From Nemertoderma westbladi (lineage: Eukaryota; Xenacoelomorpha; Nemertodermatida; Nemertodermatidae): a DNA stretch of 64,000 nt. This document shows positions 51,089 to 64,000 of this stretch, piece by piece. How positions within the stretch are numbered: position 1 is the stretch's first letter; each line of letters begins with the position of its first letter. Below the pieces are notes generated by a model. That model made no database searches. It was not told the DNA's origin and worked only from the letters and a program-made list of their open reading frames with translations. The DNA lies in the NCBI GenBank assembly GCA_032718475.1, contig JAUCBJ010008784.1:19530-83529 (forward strand), written 5' to 3'. A program made the position numbers and the translations under genes.

Positions 51089-54000
51089 AGGTACTGGCTC
51101 AGATAGATTTATAGTACAAACTTTATAGGAACTGGCTCAGATAGATTTATAGTACAAACTTTATAGGAACTGGCTCAGATAGATTTATAGTACAAACTTT
51201 ATAGGAACTGGCTCAGATAGATTTATAGTACAAACTTTATAGGAACTGGCTCAGATAGATTTATAGTACAAACTTTATAGGAACTGGCTCAGATAGATTT
51301 ATAGTACAAACTTTATAGGAACTGGCTCAGATAGATTTATAGTACAAACTTTATAGGAACTGGCTCAGATAGATTTATAGTACAAACTTTATAGGAACTG
51401 GCTCAGATAGATTTATAGTACAAACTTTATAGGAACTGGCTCAGATAGATTTATAGTACAAACTTTATAGGAACTGGCTCAGATAGATTTATAGTACAAA
51501 CTTTATACGAACTGGCTCAGATAGATTTATAGTACAAACTTTATAGGAACTGGCTCAGATAGATTTATAGTACAAACTTTATAGGAACTGGCTCAGATAG
51601 ATTTATAGTACAAACTTTATAGGTACTGGCTCAGATAGATTTATAGTACAAACTTTATAGGAACTGGCTCAGATAGATTTATAGTACAAACTTTATAGGT
51701 ACTGGCTCAGATAGATTTATAATACAAACTTTATAGGAACTGGCTCAGATAGATTTATAGTACCAACTTTATAGGAACTGGCTCAGATAGATTTATAGTA
51801 CAAACTTTATAGGTACTGGCTCAGATAGATTTATAGTACAAACTTTATAGGAACTGGCTCAGATAGATTTATAGTACAAACTTTATAGGTACTGGCTCAG
51901 ATAGATTTATAGTACAAACTTTATAGGAACTGGCTCAGATAGATTTATAGTACAAACTTTATACGAACTGGCTCAGATAGATTTATAATACAAACTTTAT
52001 AGGAACTGGCTCAGATAGATTTATAGTACCAACTTTATAGGAACTGGCTCAGATAGATTTATAGTACAAACTTTATAGGAACTGGCTCAGATAGATTTAT
52101 AGTACAAACTTTATAGTAACTGGCTCAGATAGATTTATAGTACAAACTTTATAGGAACTGGCTCAGATAGATTTATAGTACAAACTTTATAGGAACTGGC
52201 TCAGATAGATTTATAGTACAAACTTTATAGGAACTGGCTCAGATAGATTTATAGTACAAACTTTATAGGAACTGGCTCAGATAGATTTATAGTACAAACT
52301 TTATAGGAACTGGCTCAGATAGATTTATAGTACAAACTTTATAGGAACTGGCTCAGATAGATTTATAGTACAAACTTTATACGAACTGGCTCAGATAGAT
52401 TTATAGTACAAACTTTATAGGAACTGGCTCAGATAGATTTATAGTACAAACTTTATAGGAACTGGCTCAGATAGATTTATAGTACAAACTTTATAGGTAC
52501 TGGCTCAGATAGATTTATAGTACAAACTTTATAGGAACTGGCTCAGATAGATTTATAGTACAAACTTTATAGGTACTGGCTCAGATAGATTTATAATACA
52601 AACTTTATAGGAACTGGCTCAGATAGATTTATAGTACCAACTTTATAGGAACTGGCTCAGATAGATTTATAGTACAAACTTTATAGGTACTGGCTCAGAT
52701 AGATTTATAGTACAAACTTTATAGGAACTGGCTCAGATAGATTTATAGTACAAACTTTATAGGAACTGGCTCAGATAGATTTATAGTACAAACTTTATAG
52801 GAACTGGCTCAGATAGATTTATAGTACAAACTTTATAGGTACTGGCTCAGATAGATTTATAGTACAAACTTTATAGGAACTGGCTCAGATAGATTTATAG
52901 TACAAACTTTATAGGTACTGGCTCAGATAGATTTATAGTACAAACTTTATAGGAACTGGCTCAGATAGATTTATAGTACAAACTTTATACGAACTGGCTC
53001 AGATAGATTTATAATACAAACTTTATAGGAACTGGCTCAGATAGATTTATAGTACAAACTTTATAGGTACTGGCTCAGATAGATTTATAGTACAAACTTT
53101 ATAGGAACTGGCTCAGATAGATTTATAGTACAAACTTTATAGGTACTGGCTCAGATAGATTTATAATACAAACTTTATAGGAACTGGCTCAGATAGATTT
53201 ATAGTACCAACTTTATAGGAACTGGCTCAGATAGATTTATAGTACAAACTTTATAGGTACTGGCTCAGATAGATTTATAGTACAAACTTTATAGGTACTG
53301 GCTCAGATAGATTTATAGTACAAACTTTATAGGTACTGGCTCAGATAGATTTATAGTACAAACTTTATAGGAACTGGCTCAGATAGATTTATAGTACAAA
53401 CTTTATAGGAACTGGCTCAGATAGATTTATAGTACAAACTTTATAGGAACTGGCTCAGATAGATTTATAGTACAAACTTTATAGGTACTGGCTCAGATAG
53501 ATTTATAGTACAAACTTTATAGGAACTGGCTCAGATAGATTTATAGTACAAACTTTATAGGTACTGGCTCAGATAGATTTATAGTACAAACTTTATAGGA
53601 ACTGGCTCAGATAGATTTATAGTACAAACTTTATAGGAACTGGCTCAGATAGATTTATAGTACAAACTTTATAGGTACTGGCTCAGATAGATTTATAGTA
53701 CAAACTTTATAGGAACTGGCTCAGATAGATTTATAGTACAAACTTTATAGGAACTGGCTCAGATAGATTTATAGTACAAACTTTATAGGAACTGGCTCAG
53801 ATAGATTTATAGTACAAACTTTATAGGTACTGGCTCAGATAGATTTATAGTACAAACTTTATAGGAACTGGCTCAGATAGATTTATAGTACAAACTTTAT
53901 AGGAACTGGCTCAGATAGATTTATAGTACAAACTTTATAGGAACTGGCTCAGATAGATTTATAGTACAAACTTTATAGGAACTGGCTCAGATAGATTTAT

Positions 54001-57000
54001 AGTACAAACTTTATAGGTACTGGCTCAGATAGATTTATAGTACAAACTTTATAGGAACTGGCTCAGATAGATTTATAGTACAAACTTTATAGGAACTGGC
54101 TCAGATAGATTTATAGTACAAACTTTATAGGAACTGGCTCAGATAGATTTATAGTACAAACTTTATAGGAACTGGCTCAGATAGATTTATAGTACAAACT
54201 TTATAGGAACTGGCTCAGATAGATTTATAGTACAAACTTTATAGGAACTGGCTCAGATAGATTTATAGTACAAACTTTATAGGTACTGGCTCAGATAGAT
54301 TTATAGTACAAACTTTATAGGAACTGGCTCAGATAGATTTATAGTACAAACTTTATAGGAACTGGCTCAGATAGATTTATAGTACAAACTTTATAGGAAC
54401 TGGCTCAGATAGATTTATAGTACAAACTTTATAGGAACTGGCTCAGATAGATTTATAGTACAAACTTTATAGGTACTGGCTCAGATAGATTTATAGTACA
54501 AACTTTATAGGAACTGGCTCAGATAGATTTATAGTACAAACTTTATAGGAACTGGCTCAGATAGATTTATAGTACAAACTTTATAGGAACTGGCTCAGAT
54601 AGATTTATAGTACAAACTTTATAGGAACTGGCTCAGATAGATTTATAGTACAAACTTTATAGGAACTGGCTCAGATAGATTTATAGTACAAACTTTATAG
54701 GTACTGGCTCAGATAGATTTATAGTACAAACTTTATAGGTACTGGCTCAGATAGATTTATAGTACAAACTTTATAGGAACTGGCTCAGATAGATTTATAG
54801 TACAAACTTTATACGAACTGGCTCAGATAGATTTATAGTACAAACTTTATAGGTACTGGCTCAGATAGATTTATAGTACAAACTTTATAGGTACTGGCTC
54901 AGATAGATTTATAGTACAAACTTTATAGGAACTGGCTCAGATAGATTTATAGTACAAACTTTATAGGAACTGGCTCAGATAGATTTATAGTACAAACTTT
55001 ATAGGTACTGGCTCAGATAGATTTATAGTACAAACTTTATAGGAACTGGCTCAGATAGATTTATAGTACAAACTTTATAGGAACTGGCTCAGATAGATTT
55101 ATAGTACAAACTTTATAGGAACTGGCTCAGATAGATTTATAGTACAAACTTTATAGGTACTGGCTCAGATAGATTTATAGTACAAACTTTATAGGTACTG
55201 GCTCAGATAGATTTATAGTACAAACTTTATAGGAACTGGCTCAGATAGATTTATAGTACAAACTTTATAGGAACTGGCTCAGATAGATTTATAGTACAAA
55301 CTTTATAGGAACTGGCTCAGATAGATTTATAGTACAAACTTTATAGGAACTGGCTCAGATAGATTTATAGTACAAACTTTATAGGAACTGGCTCAGATAG
55401 ATTTATAGTACAAACTTTATAGGAACTGGCTCAGATAGATTTATAGTACAAACTTTATAGGTACTGGCTCAGATAGATTTATAGTACAAACTTTATAGGA
55501 ACTGGCTCAGATAGATTTATAGTACAAACTTTATAGGAACTGGCTCAGATAGATTTATAGTACAAACTTTATAGGTACTGGCTCAGATAGATTTATAGTA
55601 CAAACTTTATAGGAACTGGCTCAGATAGATTTATAGTACAAACTTTATAGGAACTGGCTCAGATAGATTTATAGTACAAACTTTATAGGAACTGGCTCAG
55701 ATAGATTTATAGTACAAACTTTATAGGAACTGGCTCAGATAGATTTATAGTACAAACTTTATAGGAACTGGCTCAGATAGATTTATAGTACAAACTTTAT
55801 AGGAACTGGCTCAGATAGATTTATAGTACAAACTTTATAGGAACTGGCTCAGATAGATTTATAGTACAAACTTTATAGGAACTGGCTCAGATAGATTTAT
55901 AGTACAAACTTTATAGGAACTGGCTCAGATAGATTTATAGTACAAACTTTATAGGTACTGGCTCAGATAGATTTATAGTACAAACTTTATAGGAACTGGC
56001 TCAGATAGATTTATAGTACAAACTTTATAGGAACTGGCTCAGATAGATTTATAGTACAAACTTTATAGGAACTGGCTCAGATAGATTTATAGTACAAACT
56101 TTATAGGAACTGGCTCAGATAGATTTATAGTACAAACTTTATAGGTACTGGCTCAGATAGATTTATAGTACAAACTTTATAGGAACTGGCTCAGATAGAT
56201 TTATAGTACAAACTTTATAGGAACTGGCTCAGATAGATTTATAGTACAAACTTTATAGGAACTGGCTCAGATAGATTTATAGTACAAACTTTATAGGAAC
56301 TGGCTCAGATAGATTTATAGTACAAACTTTATAGGAACTGGCTCAGATAGATTTATAGTACAAACTTTATAGGTACTGGCTCAGATAGATTTATAGTACA
56401 AACTTTATAGGAACTGGCTCAGATAGATTTATAGTACAAACTTTATAGGAACTGGCTCAGATAGATTTATAGTACAAACTTTATAGGTACTGGCTCAGAT
56501 AGATTTATAGTACAAACTTTATAGGAACTGGCTCAGATAGATTTATAGTACAAACTTTATAGGAACTGGCTCAGATAGATTTATAGTACAAACTTTATAG
56601 GTACTGGCTCAGATAGATTTATAGTACAAACTTTATAGGAACTGGCTCAGATAGATTTATAGTACAAACTTTATAGGAACTGGCTCAGATAGATTTATAG
56701 TACAAACTTTATAGGAACTGGCTCAGATAGATTTATAGTACAAACTTTATAGGAACTGGCTCAGATAGATTTATAGTACAAACTTTATAGGAACTGGCTC
56801 AGATAGATTTATAGTACAAACTTTATAGGAACTGGCTCAGATAGATTTATAGTACAAACTTTATAGGAACTGGCTCAGATAGATTTATAGTACAAACTTT
56901 ATAGGAACTGGCTCAGATAGATTTATAGTACAAACTTTATAGGAACTGGCTCAGATAGATTTATAGTACAAACTTTATAGGAACTGGCTCAGATAGATTT

Positions 57001-60000
57001 ATAGTACAAACTTTATAGGAACTGGCTCAGATAGATTTATAGTACAAACTTTATAGGTACTGGCTCAGATAGATTTATAGTACAAACTTTATAGGAACTG
57101 GCTCAGATAGATTTATAGTACAAACTTTATAGGAACTGGCTCAGATAGATTTATAGTACAAACTTTATAGGAACTGGCTCAGATAGATTTATAGTACAAA
57201 CTTTATAGGAACTGGCTCAGATAGATTTATAGTACAAACTTTATAGGAACTGGCTCAGATAGATTTATAGTACAAACTTTATAGGAACTGGCTCAGATAG
57301 ATTTATAGTACAAACTTTATAGGTACTGGCTCAGATAGATTTATAGTACAAACTTTATAGGAACTGGCTCAGATAGATTTATAGTACAAACTTTATAGGA
57401 ACTGGCTCAGATAGATTTATAGTACAAACTTTATAGGAACTGGCTCAGATAGATTTATAGTACAAACTTTATAGGTACTGGCTCAGATAGATTTATAGTA
57501 CAAACTTTATAGGAACTGGCTCAGATAGATTTATAGTACAAACTTTATAGGAACTGGCTCAGATAGATTTATAGTACAAACTTTATAGGAACTGGCTCAG
57601 ATAGATTTATAGTACAAACTTTATAGGAACTGGCTCAGATAGATTTATAGTACAAACTTTATAGGAACTGGCTCAGATAGATTTATAGTACAAACTTTAT
57701 AGGTACTGGCTCAGATAGATTTATAGTACAAACTTTATAGGAACTGGCTCAGATAGATTTATAGTACAAACTTTATAGGAACTGGCTCAGATAGATTTAT
57801 AGTACAAACTTTATAGGAACTGGCTCAGATAGATTTATAGTACAAACTTTATAGGAACTGGCTCAGATAGATTTATAGTACAAACTTTATAGGAACTGGC
57901 TCAGATAGATTTATAGTACAAACTTTATAGGTACTGGCTCAGATAGATTTATAGTACAAACTTTATAGGAACTGGCTCAGATAGATTTATAGTACAAACT
58001 TTATAGGTACTGGCTCAGATAGATTTATAGTACAAACTTTATAGGAACTGGCTCAGATAGATTTATAGTACAAACTTTATAGGTACTGGCTCAGATAGAT
58101 TTATAGTACAAACTTTATAGGAACTGGCTCAGATAGATTTATAGTACAAACTTTATAGGTACTGGCTCAGATAGATTTATAGTACAAACTTTATAGGAAC
58201 TGGCTCAGATAGATTTATAGTACAAACTTTATAGGTACTGGCTCAGATAGATTTATAGTACAAACTTTATAGGAACTGGCTCAGATAGATTTATAGTACA
58301 AACTTTATAGGTACTGGCTCAGATAGATTTATAGTACAAACTTTATAGGTACTGGCTCAGATAGATTTATAGTACAAACTTTATAGGAACTGGCTCAGAT
58401 AGATTTATAGTACAAACTTTATAGGAACTGGCTCAGATAGATTTATAGTACAAACTTTATAGGAACTGGCTCAGATAGATTTATAGTACAAACTTTATAG
58501 GTACTGGCTCAGATAGATTTATAGTACAAACTTTATAGGAACTGGCTCAGATAGATTTATAGTACAAACTTTATAGGTACTGGCTCAGATAGATTTATAG
58601 TACAAACTTTATAGGTACTGGCTCAGATAGATTTATAGTACAAACTTTATAGGAACTGGCTCAGATAGATTTATAGTACAAACTTTATAGGAACTGGCTC
58701 AGATAGATTTATAGTACAAACTTTATAGGTACTGGCTCAGATAGATTTATAGTACAAACTTTATAGGAACTGGCTCAGATAGATTTATAGTACAAACTTT
58801 ATAGGAACTGGCTCAGATAGATTTATAGTACAAACTTTATAGGAACTGGCTCAGATAGATTTATAGTACAAACTTTATAGGAACTGGCTCAGATAGATTT
58901 ATAGTACAAACTTTATAGGAACTGGCTCAGATAGATTTATAGTACAAACTTTATAGGAACTGGCTCAGATAGATTTATAGTACAAACTTTATAGGAACTG
59001 GCTCAGATAGATTTATAGTACAAACTTTATAGGTACTGGCTCAGATAGATTTATAGTACAAACTTTATAGGTACTGGCTCAGATAGATTTATAGTACAAA
59101 CTTTATAGGAACTGGCTCAGATAGATTTATAGTACAAACTTTATAGGTACTGGCTCAGATAGATTTATAGTACAAACTTTATAGGAACTGGCTCAGATAG
59201 ATTTATAGTACAAACTTTATAGGAACTGGCTCAGATAGATTTATAGTACAAACTTTATAGGAACTGGCTCAGATAGATTTATAGTACAAACTTTATAGGT
59301 ACTGGCTCAGATAGATTTATAGTACAAACTTTATAGGAACTGGCTCAGATAGATTTATAGTACAAACTTTATAGGAACTGGCTCAGATAGATTTATAGTA
59401 CAAACTTTATAGGAACTGGCTCAGATAGATTTATAGTACAAACTTTATAGGTACTGGCTCAGATAGATTTATAGTACAAACTTTATAGGAACTGGCTCAG
59501 ATAGATTTATAGTACAAACTTTATAGGTACTGGCTCAGATAGATTTATAGTACAAACTTTATAGGAACTGGCTCAGATAGATTTATAGTACAAACTTTAT
59601 AGGAACTGGCTCAGATAGATTTATAGTACAAACTTTATAGGTACTGGCTCAGATAGATTTATAGTACAAACTTTATAGGAACTGGCTCAGATAGATTTAT
59701 AGTACAAACTTTATAGGTACTGGCTCAGATAGATTTATAGTACAAACTTTATAGGAACTGGCTCAGATAGATTTATAGTACAAACTTTATAGGTACTGGC
59801 TCAGATAGATTTATAGTACAAACTTTATAGGAACTGGCTCAGATAGATTTATAGTACAAACTTTATAGGAACTGGCTCAGATAGATTTATAGTACAAACT
59901 TTATAGGTACTGGCTCAGATAGATTTATAGTACAAACTTTATAGGAACTGGCTCAGATAGATTTATAGTACAAACTTTATAGGAACTGGCTCAGATAGAT

Positions 60001-61752
60001 TTATAGTACAAACTTTATAGGAACTGGCTCAGATAGATTTATAGTACAAACTTTATAGGTACTGGCTCAGATAGATTTATAGTACAAACTTTATAGGAAC
60101 TGGCTCAGATAGATTTATAGTACAAACTTTATAGGAACTGGCTCAGATAGATTTATAGTACAAACTTTATAGGAACTGGCTCAGATAGATTTATAGTACA
60201 AACTTTATAGGTACTGGCTCAGATAGATTTATAGTACAAACTTTATAGGAACTGGCTCAGATAGATTTATAGTACAAACTTTATAGGAACTGGCTCAGAT
60301 AGATTTATAGTACAAACTTTATAGGAACTGGCTCAGATAGATTTATAGTACAAACTTTATAGGTACTGGCTCAGATAGATTTATAGTACAAACTTTATAG
60401 GAACTGGCTCAGATAGATTTATAGTACAAACTTTATAGGTACTGGCTCAGATAGATTTATAGTACAAACTTTATAGGAACTGGCTCAGATAGATTTATAG
60501 TACAAACTTTATAGGAACTGGCTCAGATAGATTTATAGTACAAACTTTATAGGAACTGGCTCAGATAGATTTATAGTACAAACTTTATAGGTACTGGCTC
60601 AGATAGATTTATAGTACAAACTTTATAGGTACTGGCTCAGATAGATTTATAGTACAAACTTTATAGGTACTGGCTCAGATAGATTTATAGTACAAACTTT
60701 ATAGGTACTGGCTCAGATAGATTTATAGTACAAACTTTATAGGTACTGGCTCAGATAGATTTATAGTACAAACTTTATAGGAACTGGCTCAGATAGATTT
60801 ATAGTACAAACTTTATAGGAACTGGCTCAGATAGATTTATAGTACAAACTTTATAGGAACTGGCTCAGATAGATTTATAGTACAAACTTTATAGGTACTG
60901 GCTCAGATAGATTTATAGTACAAACTTTATAGGTACTGGCTCAGATAGATTTATAGTACAAACTTTATAGGTACTGGCTCAGATAGATTTATAGTACAAA
61001 CTTTATAGGAACTGGCTCAGATAGATTTATAGTACAAACTTTATAGGAACTGGCTCAGATAGATTTATAGTACAAACTTTATAGGTACTGGCTCAGATAG
61101 ATTTATAGTACAAACTTTATAGGTACTGGCTCAGATAGATTTATAGTACAAACTTTATAGGAACTGGCTCAGATAGATTTATAGTACAAACTTTATAGGT
61201 ACTGGCTCAGATAGATTTATAGTACAAACTTTATAGGTACTGGCTCAGATAGATTTATAGTACAAACTTTATAGGTACTGGCTCAGATAGATTTATAGTA
61301 CAAACTTTATAGGTACTGGCTCAGATAGATTTATAGTACAAACTTTATAGGAACTGGCTCAGATAGATTTATAGTACAAACTTTATAGGTACTGGCTCAG
61401 ATAGATTTATAGTACAAACTTTATAGGTACTGGCTCAGATAGATTTATAGTACAAACTTTATAGGTACTGGCTCAGATAGATTTATAGTACAAACTTTAT
61501 AGGTACTGGCTCAGATAGATTTATAGTACAAACTTTATAGGTACTGGCTCAGATAGATTTATAGTACAAACTTTATAGGAACTGGCTCAGATAGATTTAT
61601 AGTACAAACTTTATAGGAACTGGCTCAGATAGATTTATAGTACAAACTTTATAGGTACTGGCTCAGATAGATTTATAGTACAAACTTTATAGGAACTGGC
61701 TCAGATAGATTTATAGTACAAACTTTATAGGAACTGGCTCAGATAGATTTAT
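51089..61752. repeat. 38-bp satellite array, about 280 units
   Basis: 10.66 kb of head-to-tail units of 38 bp. The unit starts AGGAACTGGCTCAGATAGAT and continues TTATAGTACAAACTTTAT. Almost all variation is one base, AGGAACT or AGGTACT. Additional variants (ATACGAACT, TAATACAAA, TAGTACCAA) occur only in the left part, about 51500-53210, in a recurring order. Period does not slip. The array starts 350 bp past the RMND5 stop. It has stops in the frames I checked and no gene. Confidence 0.97.
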
Positions 61753-62500
61753 CTCGATAAACTTTACAACATATATAAAATTTGGCTTCAAAGATTTGCG
61801 ACAAAATTACGATTCGCAATATAAATTTGGCTCTTATAGTAGTTAACTTGGTGTAGACCTTGAGTGTAACATTTTTTTTTTTGGGGGGGGGGGGGGGTAT
61901 ACCCCCCCTCAGGTAAAATTTTCAAATTGTTGTTTCTTTATTTCATCTAGAGCAGAATTTAATGAGGAATACAAATCTGAAAACCGCTTAGTGAGACCTC
62001 TTTCAGTTCTCGAGTTATCACTGTTTTTCCGTATGACGGTCTGTCCGTCAAATTGTAAGAAAGACAGAAGACCGACATACAGACAGATAGACTAGATTCC
62101 ACCAAAAATTAAAACCGACATCGGAAATGAAATCAGCGACCCCGAAAACCCCCGTGGCTCATTCCATGAAAAGGTCAACCTCCCCACTAATTTCTAAAAA
62201 TGAGATGTAGCTTTGAATTTATACTTATTTTAGGTCAAAATTTATCGTACTTTATGATTTCAGTGCTAAAAATTGTATCAACACAGGTGGTTTATCAAAA
62301 ATAGTCGAATTACAAATTATGCACCTGCTCTGCACAAAATGTGAATAAAAGTGTGCAAAAGTTTCGTTTCCTGTAGGCACTTCCTATGACCAATAAATTA
62401 ACCTTTCTGAGCATGTACCAAATCAAAAACAAACCCATTTTCGAATTTTTTTGGTTTCATTTAATTTCACCAGTGTTTCATTCCTCTGTAATGAAATCGA
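61753..62500. other. Non-coding DNA right of the satellite
   Basis: Contains a T-run, a G-run (61885-61898) and GTATACCCCCC. An isolated copy of the repeat also found at 18.9-19.3 kb lies at about 62040-62160. No gene. Confidence 0.6.
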
Positions 62501-62505
62501 TAAAG

Positions 62506-63125
62506 TTAATCTTGTGATGTCCCATACTTTACCTAAAATAGTGAATTTTTTATTTTATTCACAGATGTGTAACTCAGCCTAATCACCCAGTGGAATGCAA
62601 AGCACGTTTGTGTTGCGTCATCGTATAAAACAATTAGTTTCATCTTCACTCCCTCAGAAATATCATGGCGGCCAATTGAAAATTGTCCCATACTTTACCA
62701 TTAAAATGGCGATTATATTAGTGCACTGTATTAATGTAATATGTGAAGCCATGAGTGATATAATACTCTAAGGTCATAGTCGGCCGTAAGAATAGGAGTC
62801 TATATTTGAACTGAGAATCATTCCTCAGTCAAGAAATCTTTGGGTTTATGCATGTAAAGTCCCATACTTTACCAAAAAATAGTGAAATTTTTAATTTATA
62901 CACCGAGAAGTAGTCTAACTCAGCCCAATCACCCAGTGGAATGCAAAGCACGTTTGTGTTGCGTCATCTTAAGAAACAATTACCTGTAGTTTCATAATCT
63001 ACTCCCTCAGAAACATCATGACGGCCAATTGAAAATTGTCCCATACTTTACCATTATAATGGCGATTACATTTTAGTGCACTGTATTAATGTAATATATG
63101 AAACCTGGAGGGCAGGAGTGTTATA
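62506..63125. repeat. Direct duplication of about 345 bp
   Basis: Two copies, starting near 62518 and 62865. Each begins with GTCCCATACTTTACC and contains AATCACCCAGTGGAATGCAA, AAGCACGTTTGTGTTGCGTC and GGCCAATTGAAAATTGTCCC, diverged by substitutions and small indels. The motif CCCATACTTTACC recurs beyond the copies (near 63220, 63755 and 63780, some as CCCGTACTTTAC). Confidence 0.85.
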
Positions 63126-64000
63126 ATGCTTTAGGGTGATAGTAGGGGGAAGCATAGAAGTATGTATTTGAACTAAGAATCATTCATCAGTTAACTAATC
63201 TTTGAGTTTATGCATGTAAAGTCCCGTACTTTACAACAAATTTCAAAAAATTTAGTTTTTTAGCAGATAAGAAGATCGGTAAGTACAGTAATTGATACAT
63301 TTTCAGAAAAATGGAAAGAATTTCTAAACTTTTTACAGACTACATGTGTACCAAGTTTGGTTATATTTCATCAATGATTGGCGGACTTATTTCGGTTTTA
63401 TCAAAATTTTGAAACTATCGGTACCAACAGACAGACTGTCTGATATGTGACCTTTAATTCCTTAAACTTCAGATTATTTCCAAACTTTTGACAGACTTCA
63501 TACGTACCAGGTTTGGTTTAATTTCATCTAAAAATGACCGAGTTATACAGTATTAGCGGTCAAAAATTTGACAGATGACATACAACTCCTCAAGGGCACA
63601 TATGCTAAGACTTCGGGTCAATTTGTGGGCCGCCCCACATTTTGTATCCATATCTTGGTTGGAAATACTTAGTTGCACTTTATTATCACTAATTATCCAG
63701 AAATTACTGTTAGTTAAGTGTAAGAGACCATTTTGACCATAAAATTCGTACAGGTCCCGTACTTTACTTAGCAATGTCCCATACTTTACCACACAAACCA
63801 CACTGTAAAAAATTAGCAATGCAGCAATTCGTCTTATATTTATATTTTTATTTAAGCTTAATAATACAGCTTTATCCTAAACATCAACTCAACACTGTAC
63901 CTGCGCACAATTCGCTAAATTATAGAATTGAAATCATAAAATAAAAAAAACCATTTCGTACGAATCCGTACTTTACCTTAATTGGACAAGCTGGTGTTTT
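63126..64000. other. Non-coding DNA to the window edge
   Basis: AT-rich with further CCCATACTTTACC words. A minus-strand open frame of about 88 codons (63553-63819) has no recognisable domain and spans these repeats, so I do not call a gene. Confidence 0.5.

Noticed and set aside
51089-61752. Regular repeats that could suggest a CRISPR array
   Set aside because: The units are contiguous 38-bp copies without unique spacers, in eukaryotic DNA.
63553-63819. 88-codon minus-strand open frame near the window end
   Set aside because: Spans the CCCATACTTTACC repeat words and has no domain features.

Overview
The window is nuclear DNA of an invertebrate animal, probably marine. It holds four host genes with clear animal orthologues, spliceosomal GT-AG introns, tRNA-derived SINE sequence, APE-type LINEs, a Maverick/Polinton, and two very long tandem arrays. 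I cannot name the species. The host genes are unusually intron-poor: PSMD13 and RMND5 each have only two exons, the visible part of RPAP1 is one exon of 3.6 kb, and the helicase gene is a single exon.

Layout. 1-3650: last exon of RPAP1 (+). 5575-7710: intronless SMUBP-2-like SF1 helicase (+). 8734-15525: PSMD13 (-), two exons around a 5.6 kb intron that is mostly a 45-bp minisatellite of about 98 units. 15854-17505: non-autonomous DNA transposon with about 105-bp terminal inverted repeats and a 9-bp target duplication. 17506-19650: SINE and degenerate repeats. 19788-42477: a Maverick/Polinton (adintovirus-like) with terminal inverted repeats and a perfect 6-bp target duplication, GGCATA. It sits inside a LINE remnant and is itself interrupted by a nearly full-length APE LINE (about 20231-24215) and by a 279-bp truncated LINE (34362-34640). 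45867-50735: RMND5 (+), two exons, with a palindromic foldback in the intron. 51089-61752: satellite of about 280 units of 38 bp. 61753-64000: dispersed and tandem repeats.

The Polinton carries the hallmark set. On + are an unknown gene, a RING-finger gene, the packaging ATPase, a small protein with a hydrophobic tail, a small basic protein, the integrase with a chromodomain-like tail, two tandem penton-like genes, a basic core-like protein, the major capsid protein, an adenain-like protease and a protein of unknown function. On - are protein-primed DNA polymerase B, a protein I read as a two-repeat TBP-like factor, an unknown gene split by a LINE, and an unknown gene with a basic tail. Several genes have a single stop or frameshift while others are intact, so this copy is a fairly young fossil.

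The most interesting observations are the TBP-like gene directly downstream of the polymerase, the duplicated TATA-containing segment in the same element, an inverted relic of a second polymerase, the tandem penton-like paralogues, and a LINE whose N-terminal region combines a signal-like sequence, a 2A-like peptide and a PHD-type zinc finger.
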